Shown here piece after piece: positions 1 through 8,864 of a stretch of 57,613 nucleotides of DNA (positions are counted from its first letter, which is position 1; the number at the start of each line of letters is the position of its first letter). The stretch is taken from NCBI RefSeq assembly GCF_900545205.1, contig NZ_UQYC01000001.1, positions 1 through 57,613 of the forward strand, in the 5' to 3' direction. Origin of the DNA: an uncultured Veillonella sp. GTDB lineage: Bacteria; Bacillota; Negativicutes; Veillonellales; Veillonellaceae. A program made the translations under genes and the position numbers. The notes beneath the pieces are model-generated. The model did not search any database and was not told the origin of the DNA. It was given only the letters and a program-made list of their open reading frames with translations.

Positions 1-66
1 AACCGGGGAAATCTGTGGATAGGTACCTGCTTTTGGACAGGGGTTCGACTCCCCTCATCTCCACCA
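1..66 (+). ncRNA. ssrA: tmRNA, 3' end (cut by window edge)
   Basis: This is the 3' part of transfer-messenger RNA, which rescues ribosomes stalled on broken mRNAs. What is visible is the T arm, with the GGTTCGACTCC loop flanked by complementary GGG/CCC arms, followed by an acceptor strand ending in CTCCACCA. A free tRNA would show a D arm and anticodon arm upstream, and the bases before the T arm do not supply them. The 5' part, including the tag reading frame, lies outside the window. Confidence 0.85.
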
Positions 67-163
67 AATAAAAAGCATGCTTTTATCAAAATAGTCTATG
101 CTTACAAATAAATATGTAACTTTTCGGCTATAATAGATATAGAGTAGTCGATTTAGTGGTTTT

Positions 164-199
164 AAAAACTATCTAGGTGGATTCTTAGGTAGTTTTTTT
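164..199 (+). terminator. Intrinsic terminator downstream of tmRNA
   Basis: An 11-bp stem (165-175 with 186-196, one G-U pair) is followed by a run of seven T. It lies about 100 bases after the tmRNA 3' end. It may end the tmRNA precursor, or a short transcript from a TATAAT box at 129-134. Confidence 0.6.
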
Positions 200-256
200 A
201 TATATAAGATTAAATATAATATTAATTTATATAGAGAATTGCAAAGGTGATAAGTC

Positions 257-877
257 GTGGAAATTTTACTCGTGGCCTATTTGGCAGGAACAAAAAGTAT
301 AACCAAAAAGTATCTTTCAAAAATGGTTTCTAATAAAATAATTTTTATTCCTACGGCTGGAAATGTCGAGCCCTATACAGGATTTATTGATGAAGGAATT
401 GAGATGTTAAAATCTTTAGGGTATGAATTAGAAATTATTGATATTTCTAAATTTGATGAAGATTATTTAAAGGATAGGTTTTTAAAGACAGAATGCATTT
501 GTATATCTGGTGGGAATACTTTTTATTTACTACAAGAGTTAAAAAAGAAAAATCTAGTAGACGTACTTTTCAAGAGAATCAAAGAAGGCTTATTGTATAT
601 TGGAGAGTCTGCTGGAGCGATTATTATGTCTAAAAGTATTGAATACAATCAGATAATGGATGATAAAAGTATAGCTTCTGAATTAGATAATTATGGAGGT
701 TTGAATGTATTTGATCATTATGTTCTTCCTCATATAGGAGAATATCCATTTGAAGAAACTGCTCAGAAAACATTAGATATTTATCAAGATAAGATACCGT
801 TAGTGCCAATAAACAATAAAGAAGCAATCTTAGTGGATAATAATGGTTATACTGTATTAAATGAAAGTAAAAAGTAA
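257..877 (+). CDS. Peptidase E-like (S51 family) protein
   Basis: A 206-residue cytoplasmic protein of the class I glutamine-amidotransferase-like fold, peptidase S51 (aspartyl dipeptidase, peptidase E) family. The nucleophile motif G-E-S-A-G-A lies near residues 116-121, and an S-G-G-N-T-F segment at about 84-89 matches the usual oxyanion region. Known peptidase E enzymes cut N-terminal Asp-X dipeptides, but many relatives have no known substrate. The start is GTG, preceded by AAAGGTGAT at normal spacing. The gene stands alone between tmRNA and the RND operon. It is richer in A/T at third positions than the housekeeping genes, so it may be acquired. Confidence 0.75.
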   Translation: MEILLVAYLAGTKSITKKYLSKMVSNKIIFIPTAGNVEPYTGFIDEGIEMLKSLGYELEIIDISKFDEDYLKDRFLKTECICISGGNTFYLLQELKKKNLVDVLFKRIKEGLLYIGESAGAIIMSKSIEYNQIMDDKSIASELDNYGGLNVFDHYVLPHIGEYPFEETAQKTLDIYQDKIPLVPINNKEAILVDNNGYTVLNESKK

Positions 878-1029
878 ATAAGTGTTTATTACTTTATATT
901 TGAAAGTTATAAGTGCTCATATTTTAATATATATAGTCAATAATTTTTATCGCTTTGATTGTGCACAATGAATATGAATTTAATCAGATTTTATCTATGT
1001 TTTATAGAGGTGGAGAGGTATCGAAAAAA

Positions 1030-1058
1030 TTGACTTTGTCTATAGAATCCTGTAAAAT
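1030..1058 (+). promoter_or_regulatory. Promoter of the RND efflux operon
   Basis: TTGACT at 1030-1035 and TAAAAT at 1053-1058 are separated by 17 bases, a good sigma-A-type match about 65 bases before the adaptor gene. The rest of the 245-base gap before the adaptor gene shows no gene. Confidence 0.6.
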
Positions 1059-1122
1059 ATATAAAGATATTTATGTAATTATGATACATAGATGATTAGT
1101 TTCGTGTAAAGGAGTACATATA

Positions 1123-2250
1123 ATGAAGTTCCGTTATTCCCGTATGTTAGCGGCTCTCGTTGTATCCGCTGTAATGGTTGCTGGTTGTGGCAGTAATCAA
1201 CAGCAAGCAGGCGACGTGAGTGTCAATGCATACAAAATTACTGCAAGTGATGCACAGGTAAACCAAACCTATGCTGGTACAGTAGTTGCAGAAAACTCTG
1301 TAGCTGTACATGCTCGTGTAACGGGTTACGTAGTTGAAAAATTTGTTAAAGGCGGGGAGCAAGTTGTAGCTGGACAGCCATTATATCGCATCGACTCTCG
1401 TCAATACGAAGCTGCTCTTGCCAATGCTGAAGCACAAGCTGCTCAAGCTAATGCAAACTATAAAAATGCTGAAGTAGACCTTAATCGGTATGAAACATTG
1501 GCTCAACAAGATGCTATTGCGCAACAACGTGTAGATACACAACGCAGTACTGTAGAACAAGCTAAGGCAGCTTATGAAGCATACCAAGCATCCGTAAAAA
1601 TTGCTCAAGATAACTATGGGGATACAATGGTATATGCACCATATTCTGGTACATTACGTATGGATGATATCGATATGGGTACATTTGTACAAGCAGGTTC
1701 TACAACATTAGTAACTATTGATTCTATCGATCCTATCTTTGTTGAATTTAGTATGACTGAACAAGAATATCTTGACTTCATGAAAAATCCAACCGGCGAT
1801 GATTCCAATGGTCCAAATATTCAGTTAAAACTTGCTGATGGCGAAACGTATAATCAACCGGGTTCTATTGTTCAAGCTGCAAAAAGCCTCGACCAGTCTA
1901 CAGGTAAGCTCGTGTTAAAAGCGTCCTTCCCAAATCCTGATCATTTGTTATTGCCAAATATGTTTGCCACAGTAATTTCTCCTGGTCAAAAACTTAAAAA
2001 TGCTATTCTTGTTCCTAGTCGCGCTATTCTTCAAATCATGGATAAAAACTTTATCTTTGTTGTAAATTCTGATGGTGTAGTAGAACAAAAAAGTGTTGAA
2101 GTGGGCGGTACAAGTGGTAGCGATACAATTATTAAAGCCGGTTTGGCACCTGGAGATACAATCATCGTTGATGGCTTAACTAAGGTTAAAAACGGTGCGA
2201 AGGTTAATGCTAAATTGCTTTCAAAAGAACAATTAAAAGCTACAAAATAG
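1123..2250 (+). CDS. RND efflux periplasmic adaptor (membrane fusion lipoprotein)
   Basis: A 375-residue adaptor of the AcrA/MexA family. It links an inner-membrane RND pump to an outer-membrane channel. The N-terminus is a lipoprotein signal with a V-A-G-C lipobox, so Cys22 would be lipidated and the protein anchored facing the periplasm. A biotinyl-lipoyl-like half (about 55-90), an alanine/glutamine-rich helical hairpin (about 90-165), the second lipoyl half and beta-barrel (about 165-290) and a membrane-proximal domain follow in the usual order. The start is ATG after AAAGGAG. The pump gene begins 14 bases downstream, so the two form an operon. No TolC-like channel gene is adjacent. Confidence 0.9.
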   Translation: MKFRYSRMLAALVVSAVMVAGCGSNQQQAGDVSVNAYKITASDAQVNQTYAGTVVAENSVAVHARVTGYVVEKFVKGGEQVVAGQPLYRIDSRQYEAALANAEAQAAQANANYKNAEVDLNRYETLAQQDAIAQQRVDTQRSTVEQAKAAYEAYQASVKIAQDNYGDTMVYAPYSGTLRMDDIDMGTFVQAGSTTLVTIDSIDPIFVEFSMTEQEYLDFMKNPTGDDSNGPNIQLKLADGETYNQPGSIVQAAKSLDQSTGKLVLKASFPNPDHLLLPNMFATVISPGQKLKNAILVPSRAILQIMDKNFIFVVNSDGVVEQKSVEVGGTSGSDTIIKAGLAPGDTIIVDGLTKVKNGAKVNAKLLSKEQLKATK

Positions 2251-2264
2251 AAGGGGGCTAGATC

Positions 2265-5200
2265 GTGTCGAAATTCTTTATTAATCGACCTATCTTTGCC
2301 ATCGTAATAGCCATTGTTATTACCTTGGTAGGTCTCATTTCTATGATGAACCTTCCGATAGCTCGATATCCACAAATTTCTCCACCTACAGTTCGTGTAA
2401 ACACTGCCTATACAGGTGCAACGGCTCAAGTTGTTAATGATACGGTAGCCAGTGTTATTGAAACACAAATCGTAGGCGTACAAGATATGGACTATATGAC
2501 ATCTAGTAGCTCTAGTAACGGTAGCTACTCTTTGACTGTTCAGTTCAATCAAGGCACAGATGCCGATATGGATACGGTTAATACTCAAAACCGTGTTCAA
2601 GCAGCACTTGCACAATTGCCTGCAGAGGTACAAGCAGTTGGTGTTACAACTACTAAATCTTCTGGTGATATGGCTATGGTATTCTCCTTGAATTCACCTG
2701 ATGGTACTTATGATTCTACATTCTTAAAGAACTATGGTACCAACTATATGATGGATGCTATTAAAGCCATTAAGGGTGTCGGTTCTGTACAAGAGTTCGG
2801 TTCCGACTATGCTATGCGCATTTGGTTAGATCCAGCGAAGATGCAAAATCTTGGTGTTACCATTTCTGAAGTGACAGCAGCTATTAAGGGCCAAAACTTA
2901 CAGGCTGCGGCAGGTACAGTTGGTCAAAATCCTACAAACGGTCAACAAGCATTCCAATATCCTATCAAAATTGAAGGTCGTCTTGTGACACCTGAACAAT
3001 TTGGCAATATTGCTATTAAAAGCTCTAATGGTAAAGTATTGCATCTAAAAGATGTTGCTCGTATTCAAATTGGTGCTAAAGGATATGACTTTGTTGCTAA
3101 GTCCGCTCATAAAGAGGTAGCAGGCTTTGCTATTTCTTTACAAAATGATGCCAATGCATTAGAAACTATTGCGAATGTTAAGAAGGTACTAGATGAACAA
3201 TCTAAATCCTTCCCACCAGATATGCAATACAATGTAGTTGTAGATAATACTAAATTCGTAAGTGCATCTATCAATGAGGTAGAGCATACCTTTGTAGAAG
3301 CATTACTACTCGTTCTTTTTGTAGTATATGTGTTCTTACAATCCTGGCGATCTACAATTATTCCTATGATTGCCGTACCAGTATCCTTGCTAGGTACATT
3401 TGGTGCTTTCGTATTACTTGATTTCTCTATCAATACGTTAACATTATTCGCCATGGTATTGGCTATCGGCCTCGTTGTTGACGATGCTATCGTTGTAGTA
3501 GAGGCAGTAGAGTATGAATTAAAATATAATGGCTTATCTCCAAAAGAGGCAGCTATTAGAGCAATGGAAAATGTGCAAGGCCCTGTAATTGGTATCGCCT
3601 TTGTATTGGTAGCGGTATTCGTACCAGTTGCCTTTATGGGTGGCATGACAGGTATTCTTTATAAACAGTTTGCCTTGACGATTGCAGTTTCTGTTGTTAT
3701 TTCTGCGATTATAGCCCTTGTATTAACACCAGCACTTTGTGCTACGATGTTAAAACCTCACACGCCAAAAGAACGCGAAGACTGGGTACATCGTCAGTTA
3801 AACAAATTCAATGCAGGCTTAGAACGTTTCAGTGATTGGTATGGTATCCAATTGGCTCGTTTAAGCCATCGCTTGAGCTTAACTGTTATTGCATTATTAA
3901 TCTTTGCTGGTGGTACTGGTTTAGTATTCCACTTCTTACCTACATCCTTTGTACCTGCAGAGGATAGCGGTTACTACATGATTGCTGTTAATGAGCCACC
4001 TGGTGCTGCATCTGAACGTACTATGGCGACCCTTGAAAAAATAGCATCTTTCTTGGAAGGTAAAAATGATCCTGAAAAACCTAAGAATGAACAATTATTC
4101 CAAGAGGTATTTACTGTAGCAGGCTTTGACCTCTTAGGGGGCGGTCAAAAATCTAGTGCTGGTGTAATCTTTGCGACTATGTCTGATTGGAAGTATCGTA
4201 CAACTCAAGCAACATCTATTAATGCAATGGTTGGCCAAACCTTTGGCTTTGCTGCTCAAGGCGTACCAGAAGCAACTGTAGTTGCTTTGAATCCACCATC
4301 TATTCCAGGTTTAGGTAATACAGGTGGTTTCAGCATGTACCTTATTAACAAAGCTGGTGACAGCCCACAAGTTATGGCAGAACGTGCTAATGAATTCTTA
4401 GCAGAAGCTCGTAAGAGTCCAGCAATTCAATCTATTTACACTACCTTTGATACATCTACACCATCCTTACAATTTGATGTGAATCGTGAAAAAGCGGCTC
4501 AAGATGGTGTGGCATTAGCTGATATCTTTACTACATTGCAAGGTTTCTATGGTAGTATTCAAGTCAATGATTTCACTACATATGGTAAAAACTATAAAGT
4601 AGTAGTTCAAGCTGAAGACGCTTACCGTCAAAATGCGGATCAGCTTAATATGCTAGCTGTTCGTAATAGCAAGGGCCTTATGGTTCCAGTATCTAACTAT
4701 ATTACAAAGGAACAAACTGGCACACCATCTAGTATTACTCGTTTTGATAATGCGATGGCTGTACAAATCGGTGGTTCTCAAGCGAATGGTTACTCCTCTG
4801 GTGATGCCATAAATGCATTGAAAGAGGCGGCAGCTAAAACTTTACCAGCCGGTTATACATATGACTGGGCAGGTCAATCTCGTGAAGAGTTGAAAGCTGG
4901 TTCTCAAACCATCATGATTCTTGGTTTAGGTCTAGTATTTGTATTCTTAATCTTGGCTGCCTTGTATGAATCTTGGAAGGTTCCATTTGCCGTATTGTTC
5001 TCTGTACCATCTGGTATGATTGGTGCTTCTTTAGTTCCATTCTTGTTGAACTTTACAGGTAGATATTCCTTAGCTAATGATATTTACATGCAGATTGGCC
5101 TTTTAACACTTGTTGGTTTGGCCGCAAAAAATGCGATTTTGATCATTGAGTATGCTAAGATTCGTGTTGACGAACGTGGTATGAACGTTGTTGATGCTGC

Positions 5201-5447
5201 TATTGAAGCTGCAAAAATTCGTTTGCGTCCAATCTTGATGACATCCTTTGCGTTCATCCTTGGTGTGTTGCCATTAGCAGTATCTACTGGTGCTGGTTCT
5301 GGTGCTCGTACATCCATGGGTATTACTGTAGTAGCAGGGATGACAACAGCCACATTGTTTGGTATCTTTATCATTCCAATGCTGTTTATTATCATTGAAA
5401 CACTTGGACCTGGTATGTTTACAAACCGCAAAAAAAATCACGACTAA
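2265..5447 (+). CDS. RND multidrug efflux pump (AcrB/MexB, HAE1 family)
   Basis: A 1060-residue inner-membrane proton/drug antiporter, close to the usual AcrB length of about 1050. It opens with F-F-I-N-R-P-I-F-A, typical of HAE1 pumps. The proton-relay pair is present in TM4 as G-L-V-V-D-D-A-I-V-V-V-E, and the TM10 lysine is in G-L-A-A-K-N-A-I-L. Two large periplasmic loops carry the porter and docking domains. The start is GTG with AGAAGGGGGCT upstream, and the gene directly follows its adaptor. Substrates cannot be read from sequence; hydrophobic drugs, bile salts or dyes are usual for the family. The channel partner must be encoded elsewhere. Confidence 0.93.
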   Translation: MSKFFINRPIFAIVIAIVITLVGLISMMNLPIARYPQISPPTVRVNTAYTGATAQVVNDTVASVIETQIVGVQDMDYMTSSSSSNGSYSLTVQFNQGTDADMDTVNTQNRVQAALAQLPAEVQAVGVTTTKSSGDMAMVFSLNSPDGTYDSTFLKNYGTNYMMDAIKAIKGVGSVQEFGSDYAMRIWLDPAKMQNLGVTISEVTAAIKGQNLQAAAGTVGQNPTNGQQAFQYPIKIEGRLVTPEQFGNIAIKSSNGKVLHLKDVARIQIGAKGYDFVAKSAHKEVAGFAISLQNDANALETIANVKKVLDEQSKSFPPDMQYNVVVDNTKFVSASINEVEHTFVEALLLVLFVVYVFLQSWRSTIIPMIAVPVSLLGTFGAFVLLDFSINTLTLFAMVLAIGLVVDDAIVVVEAVEYELKYNGLSPKEAAIRAMENVQGPVIGIAFVLVAVFVPVAFMGGMTGILYKQFALTIAVSVVISAIIALVLTPALCATMLKPHTPKEREDWVHRQLNKFNAGLERFSDWYGIQLARLSHRLSLTVIALLIFAGGTGLVFHFLPTSFVPAEDSGYYMIAVNEPPGAASERTMATLEKIASFLEGKNDPEKPKNEQLFQEVFTVAGFDLLGGGQKSSAGVIFATMSDWKYRTTQATSINAMVGQTFGFAAQGVPEATVVALNPPSIPGLGNTGGFSMYLINKAGDSPQVMAERANEFLAEARKSPAIQSIYTTFDTSTPSLQFDVNREKAAQDGVALADIFTTLQGFYGSIQVNDFTTYGKNYKVVVQAEDAYRQNADQLNMLAVRNSKGLMVPVSNYITKEQTGTPSSITRFDNAMAVQIGGSQANGYSSGDAINALKEAAAKTLPAGYTYDWAGQSREELKAGSQTIMILGLGLVFVFLILAALYESWKVPFAVLFSVPSGMIGASLVPFLLNFTGRYSLANDIYMQIGLLTLVGLAAKNAILIIEYAKIRVDERGMNVVDAAIEAAKIRLRPILMTSFAFILGVLPLAVSTGAGSGARTSMGITVVAGMTTATLFGIFIIPMLFIIIETLGPGMFTNRKKNHD

Positions 5448-5479
5448 TCATTTACATTAGATAATTTTGTAGAATGACA

Positions 5480-5517
5480 AAAACACGTCACTACTTAGTA
5501 GTGGCGTGTTTTTTTAT
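5480..5517 (+). terminator. Terminator of the RND operon
   Basis: ACACG-T-CACTAC and its complement around a TTA loop are followed by seven T. Confidence 0.85.
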
Positions 5518-5528
5518 ATAATTTATGA

Positions 5529-5534
5529 TATAAT
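5529..5534 (+). promoter_or_regulatory. Candidate -10 box for ppaC
   Basis: TATAAT about 70 bases before ppaC. A TTGACG at 5554-5559 is also present but lies too close to the ribosome-binding site to be a convincing -35. The -35 for this box is unclear. Confidence 0.35.
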
Positions 5535-5602
5535 AATATAGTTAAAAATCGGATTGACGTAAGTCGATATTAAGTATGAAATTTATATAAAAGAGGTATA
5601 TT

Positions 5603-6544
5603 ATGAGTGATGTAAAAACATATGTAGCAGGTCATAAAAGCCCTGATACAGATTCTATTTGTTCTGCTATTTCCTTTGCTAATTTCTTAACACAAATGGG
5701 TACACCAGCTACTCCAGTATGTGCAGGTGAAGCAAACAAAGAAACAACATATATTTTGAACCATTTTGGTTTTGAACATCCACAAATCGTTAAGAACTGG
5801 GAAGAGTTTGCTCCAGAAGGTGGCAACTTATACCTAACTGATCACAATGAATCTAAGCAAATCATCGATGGTTATAAATCCATGAATATGTGTGGTGTAG
5901 TTGATCATCACCGCATCGGTGACTTTGAAACTGATGGTCCTGTATTTATGCGTTTAGAACCAGTAGGTTGCTCCAATACAATCATTACTAAATTGTACAT
6001 TGAAAACAATCAAGCAATCCCTAAAGCTATTGCAGGCTTGATGTTGTCCGCTATCATTTCTGATACTGTGTTATTCCGTTCTCCAACATGTACAGAAACA
6101 GATAAAGAAATGGCTCATAAATTGGCAGAAATCGCTGGTGTAGATATCGAGTCCTATGGCCTTGATATGTTAAAAGCCGGTGCAGATATTTCTGATTTGA
6201 CTAATGACGATATCGTTCGTACAGACATGAAAGAATTCTCCGAAGCAGGTAAAACAATTTCTATCGGTCAAATTTCTGTTATGGATACTACAGATGTATT
6301 GGCTAAACAAGCTGAACTTGTAGCTGCATTAGAGGCTCTTCGCAGCGCTAATAACTATGATGCATCTTACATCATGGTTACAAATATTCTTGATGAAAGC
6401 ACTACATTGTTATTCAGTGGTGATGTGGAAGCAGTAGTAACAAAAGCATTTGAAAAAGAAGTTAAAGACAATGGCGTATTCTTGCCAAATACTATGTCTC
6501 GTAAAAAACAAATCGTACCACCAATTCTTGGTGCTATGAAATAG
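5603..6544 (+). CDS. ppaC: Manganese-dependent inorganic pyrophosphatase (family II)
   Basis: A 313-residue cytoplasmic DHH-family phosphoesterase that hydrolyses pyrophosphate to two phosphates, pulling biosynthetic reactions forward. Metal-binding motifs are visible: G-H-K-S-P-D-T-D-S near residues 10-18, T-D-H-N near 78-81, and V-D-H-H-R near 100-104 (the DHH signature). The C-terminal DHHA2 domain ends with the substrate-binding S-R-K-K-Q near 299-303. Length matches the classical enzymes, with no inserted CBS domains. It is monocistronic, bounded by terminators on both sides. Confidence 0.95.
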   Translation: MSDVKTYVAGHKSPDTDSICSAISFANFLTQMGTPATPVCAGEANKETTYILNHFGFEHPQIVKNWEEFAPEGGNLYLTDHNESKQIIDGYKSMNMCGVVDHHRIGDFETDGPVFMRLEPVGCSNTIITKLYIENNQAIPKAIAGLMLSAIISDTVLFRSPTCTETDKEMAHKLAEIAGVDIESYGLDMLKAGADISDLTNDDIVRTDMKEFSEAGKTISIGQISVMDTTDVLAKQAELVAALEALRSANNYDASYIMVTNILDESTTLLFSGDVEAVVTKAFEKEVKDNGVFLPNTMSRKKQIVPPILGAMK

Positions 6545-6565
6545 TATAGTAGTATACAAAGGAAA

Positions 6566-6596
6566 AAGAACGTTGCTTGCAACGTTCTTCTTCTCT
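6566..6596 (+). terminator. Terminator of ppaC
   Basis: An AAGAACGTTGC stem with its complement and a TT loop, followed by a pyrimidine-rich tail. Confidence 0.8.
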
Positions 6597-6648
6597 ATTT
6601 ATATGATTATCAAATTATAGTATATGTAAGGGTGATAGGGGTGATCCG

Positions 6649-8838
6649 ATGAATTCATTACTAACAGGTTTAAATAAAGAGCAACAACAAGCCGTTCAAC
6701 ATACGGAAGGCCCTTTATTGATTTTAGCTGGTGCTGGATCTGGTAAAACAAAGGTGTTAACCGTTCGTATTGCACATTTATTGGCTCAAGGTGTCAATCC
6801 TTATGAAATTTTAGCCATTACTTTTACCAATAAAGCGGCTAAGGAGATGAAAAGCCGTGTAGAAGGTCTTGTTGGGGATGTAGCTAATCGCATTTGGCTC
6901 AGCACATTTCATAGCTTCTGTGCGAAATTCTTGCGTTTTGAATTAGATAACTTCTTAGGTTATAACAGTAATTTTACAATCTACGATACATCTGACTCTC
7001 AAGCTGTTATTAAGGCTGCTTTAAAAGCATTAAATCTCGACGATAAATATTATCCTGTAGGTGCTATGATTGGTGCCATATCTGATGCAAAAAATAAATT
7101 GTTATTTGCTTCAGATTTTAGAAAGCAAGCGAGAGACTTTTACCAACAAAAAGTTGCTGATGTATATGAGTATTATGAACGAGAATTGCGTAAGAATAAT
7201 GCTTTAGATTTTGATGATCTTTTATTGGTAGCCGTTAAATTATTGCAGTCCAATGAGGCTGTGTTAGATAAATATAGTAAGCGTTTTCGTTATGTTATGA
7301 TTGACGAATATCAAGATACTAACCATGCTCAATATTTATTGGCTAAATTATTAGCCTCTTATTGGAAAAATATTGCCGTTGTAGGTGATGCTGATCAAAG
7401 TATCTACGCATGGCGTGGTGCAGATATTCAAAATATCTTGGACTTTGAAAAGGATTATCCAAACTGTACATCTATCAAGTTGGAACAAAACTACCGTTCT
7501 ACAAAGATTATTCTTGATGCAGCCAATGCGGTAATTGAAAATAACGAAGGTCGTCCTAAGAAGAATTTATGGACAGATAAAACAGAAGGGGCTAAAATTC
7601 AGCATTTTACAGCTCAATCTGAACATGAAGAAGCTGCTTTCATTGGCGATACTATTGCTAAAAAGCACGATATCCATGGTGTACCTTATGGTGATATGGC
7701 TATTTTGTACCGTACTAATGCTCAATCTCGTGTGCTGGAAGAAGCACTGATTAAGAGAGCATTGCCCTATACAATGGTAGGAGGCACAAAGTTCTACGAT
7801 CGTAAAGAAATTAAGGATGTTTTAGCATATTTACGCGTCTTATATAATCCGTTCGATGATTTAAGCTTATTGCGTATCATCAATGTACCTAAGCGTAGTA
7901 TTGGTGCTACTACAGTGGCAAAACTACAAGACTATGCACGTGCAAATGGTACATCCTTATTTATGACATTAACACAGCTACATCTGGTAGATACGATTAA
8001 AGGTAAGACAAAGGAAAAGTTAGAGGAATTTGGTATCCTTATCTTTACTCTCGTAGCTGAAATGGAAGATAGAACTGTTCTTGATATCTTAGAATCTATT
8101 TTAGATAGAACAGGTTACTTGGCACAATTAGAAGAAAGTACAGATCCACAAGATCAAGCACGTGCTGAGAATATTGGTGAGCTTTTATCTGTAGCTAAGG
8201 ACTTCCAAGATACAAATCCAACTGGTACAGTGGAGGACTTCTTGGAACAAGTAGCCCTTGTTAATGATGTTGACTCCTTCGAGCAAGAAGAGTCTAAAGT
8301 GACATTAATGACATTACACGCTGCTAAAGGTTTGGAGTTTCCAATTGTATTCTTAGGAGGATTGGAGGAAGGTTTATTCCCTCATAGCCGTACTTTGATG
8401 AACCCTGAGGAAATCGAAGAGGAACGCCGCCTTGCTTATGTAGGTATTACTCGTGCTGAAAAGGAATTATATATTTCTAATGCCACTACCCGTACCGTAT
8501 TTGGACGCACTAGCAGCTATTTACCGTCTCGTTTCATCGATGAAATTCCAGAAGAATTAGTTGATGGTTTGCGTGCTAAGCGTAAAGTACCTGATGATAT
8601 TAAGCGCCATGTGCCGCAACATATGAGTGTCACAAGCCGACCAGTTACGAAGCCAATCGTTCGTAATGAAGTAATTGCGGATTGGAAGATTGGTGATACA
8701 GCCATTCATAGTAAGTGGGGCAATGGTAAGGTTATCAATGTTGCCGGTGAAGGGGCTGGTATGAAGTTGACAATTGAATTCCCCACACAAGGTGTACGTG
8801 TAGTAATGGCAAAATTTGCACCTGTTAAAAAGGGATAG
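6649..8838 (+). CDS. pcrA: ATP-dependent DNA helicase PcrA/UvrD
   Basis: A 729-residue superfamily 1A 3'-5' helicase used in repair, replication restart and removal of recombinase filaments. Motif I is G-A-G-S-G-K-T near residues 28-34, motif II is D-E-Y-Q-D-T-N near 218-224, motif IV includes Q-N-Y-R-S-T, and motif V/VI region has T-L-H-A-A-K-G-L-E-F. The C-terminal end carries the small Tudor-like domain (W-K-I-G-D... about 675-727) that binds RNA polymerase in PcrA. It is followed 26 bases later by ligA, the usual Firmicute pcrA-ligA pair. Confidence 0.95.
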   Translation: MNSLLTGLNKEQQQAVQHTEGPLLILAGAGSGKTKVLTVRIAHLLAQGVNPYEILAITFTNKAAKEMKSRVEGLVGDVANRIWLSTFHSFCAKFLRFELDNFLGYNSNFTIYDTSDSQAVIKAALKALNLDDKYYPVGAMIGAISDAKNKLLFASDFRKQARDFYQQKVADVYEYYERELRKNNALDFDDLLLVAVKLLQSNEAVLDKYSKRFRYVMIDEYQDTNHAQYLLAKLLASYWKNIAVVGDADQSIYAWRGADIQNILDFEKDYPNCTSIKLEQNYRSTKIILDAANAVIENNEGRPKKNLWTDKTEGAKIQHFTAQSEHEEAAFIGDTIAKKHDIHGVPYGDMAILYRTNAQSRVLEEALIKRALPYTMVGGTKFYDRKEIKDVLAYLRVLYNPFDDLSLLRIINVPKRSIGATTVAKLQDYARANGTSLFMTLTQLHLVDTIKGKTKEKLEEFGILIFTLVAEMEDRTVLDILESILDRTGYLAQLEESTDPQDQARAENIGELLSVAKDFQDTNPTGTVEDFLEQVALVNDVDSFEQEESKVTLMTLHAAKGLEFPIVFLGGLEEGLFPHSRTLMNPEEIEEERRLAYVGITRAEKELYISNATTRTVFGRTSSYLPSRFIDEIPEELVDGLRAKRKVPDDIKRHVPQHMSVTSRPVTKPIVRNEVIADWKIGDTAIHSKWGNGKVINVAGEGAGMKLTIEFPTQGVRVVMAKFAPVKKG

Positions 8839-8864
8839 TTATTTTCTGTACAAAAGGATATAAG

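Noticed and set aside
968..1033. A 21-codon ORF upstream of the RND promoter
   Set aside because: It has no ribosome-binding site, overlaps the promoter -35 and is within chance expectation for AT-rich DNA.
2031..2633. A 200-codon minus-strand ORF across the adaptor/pump junction
   Set aside because: It overlaps the ends of two clear genes and has no domain or ribosome-binding site.
3107..3646. A 179-codon minus-strand ORF inside the RND pump gene
   Set aside because: It is antisense to a strongly supported transporter gene, has low-complexity Thr/Ser/Ile-rich translation, and no ribosome-binding site or known domain.
5554..5559. TTGACG as a -35 for ppaC
   Set aside because: The matching -10 position has only a weak box and would start transcription at the ribosome-binding site.
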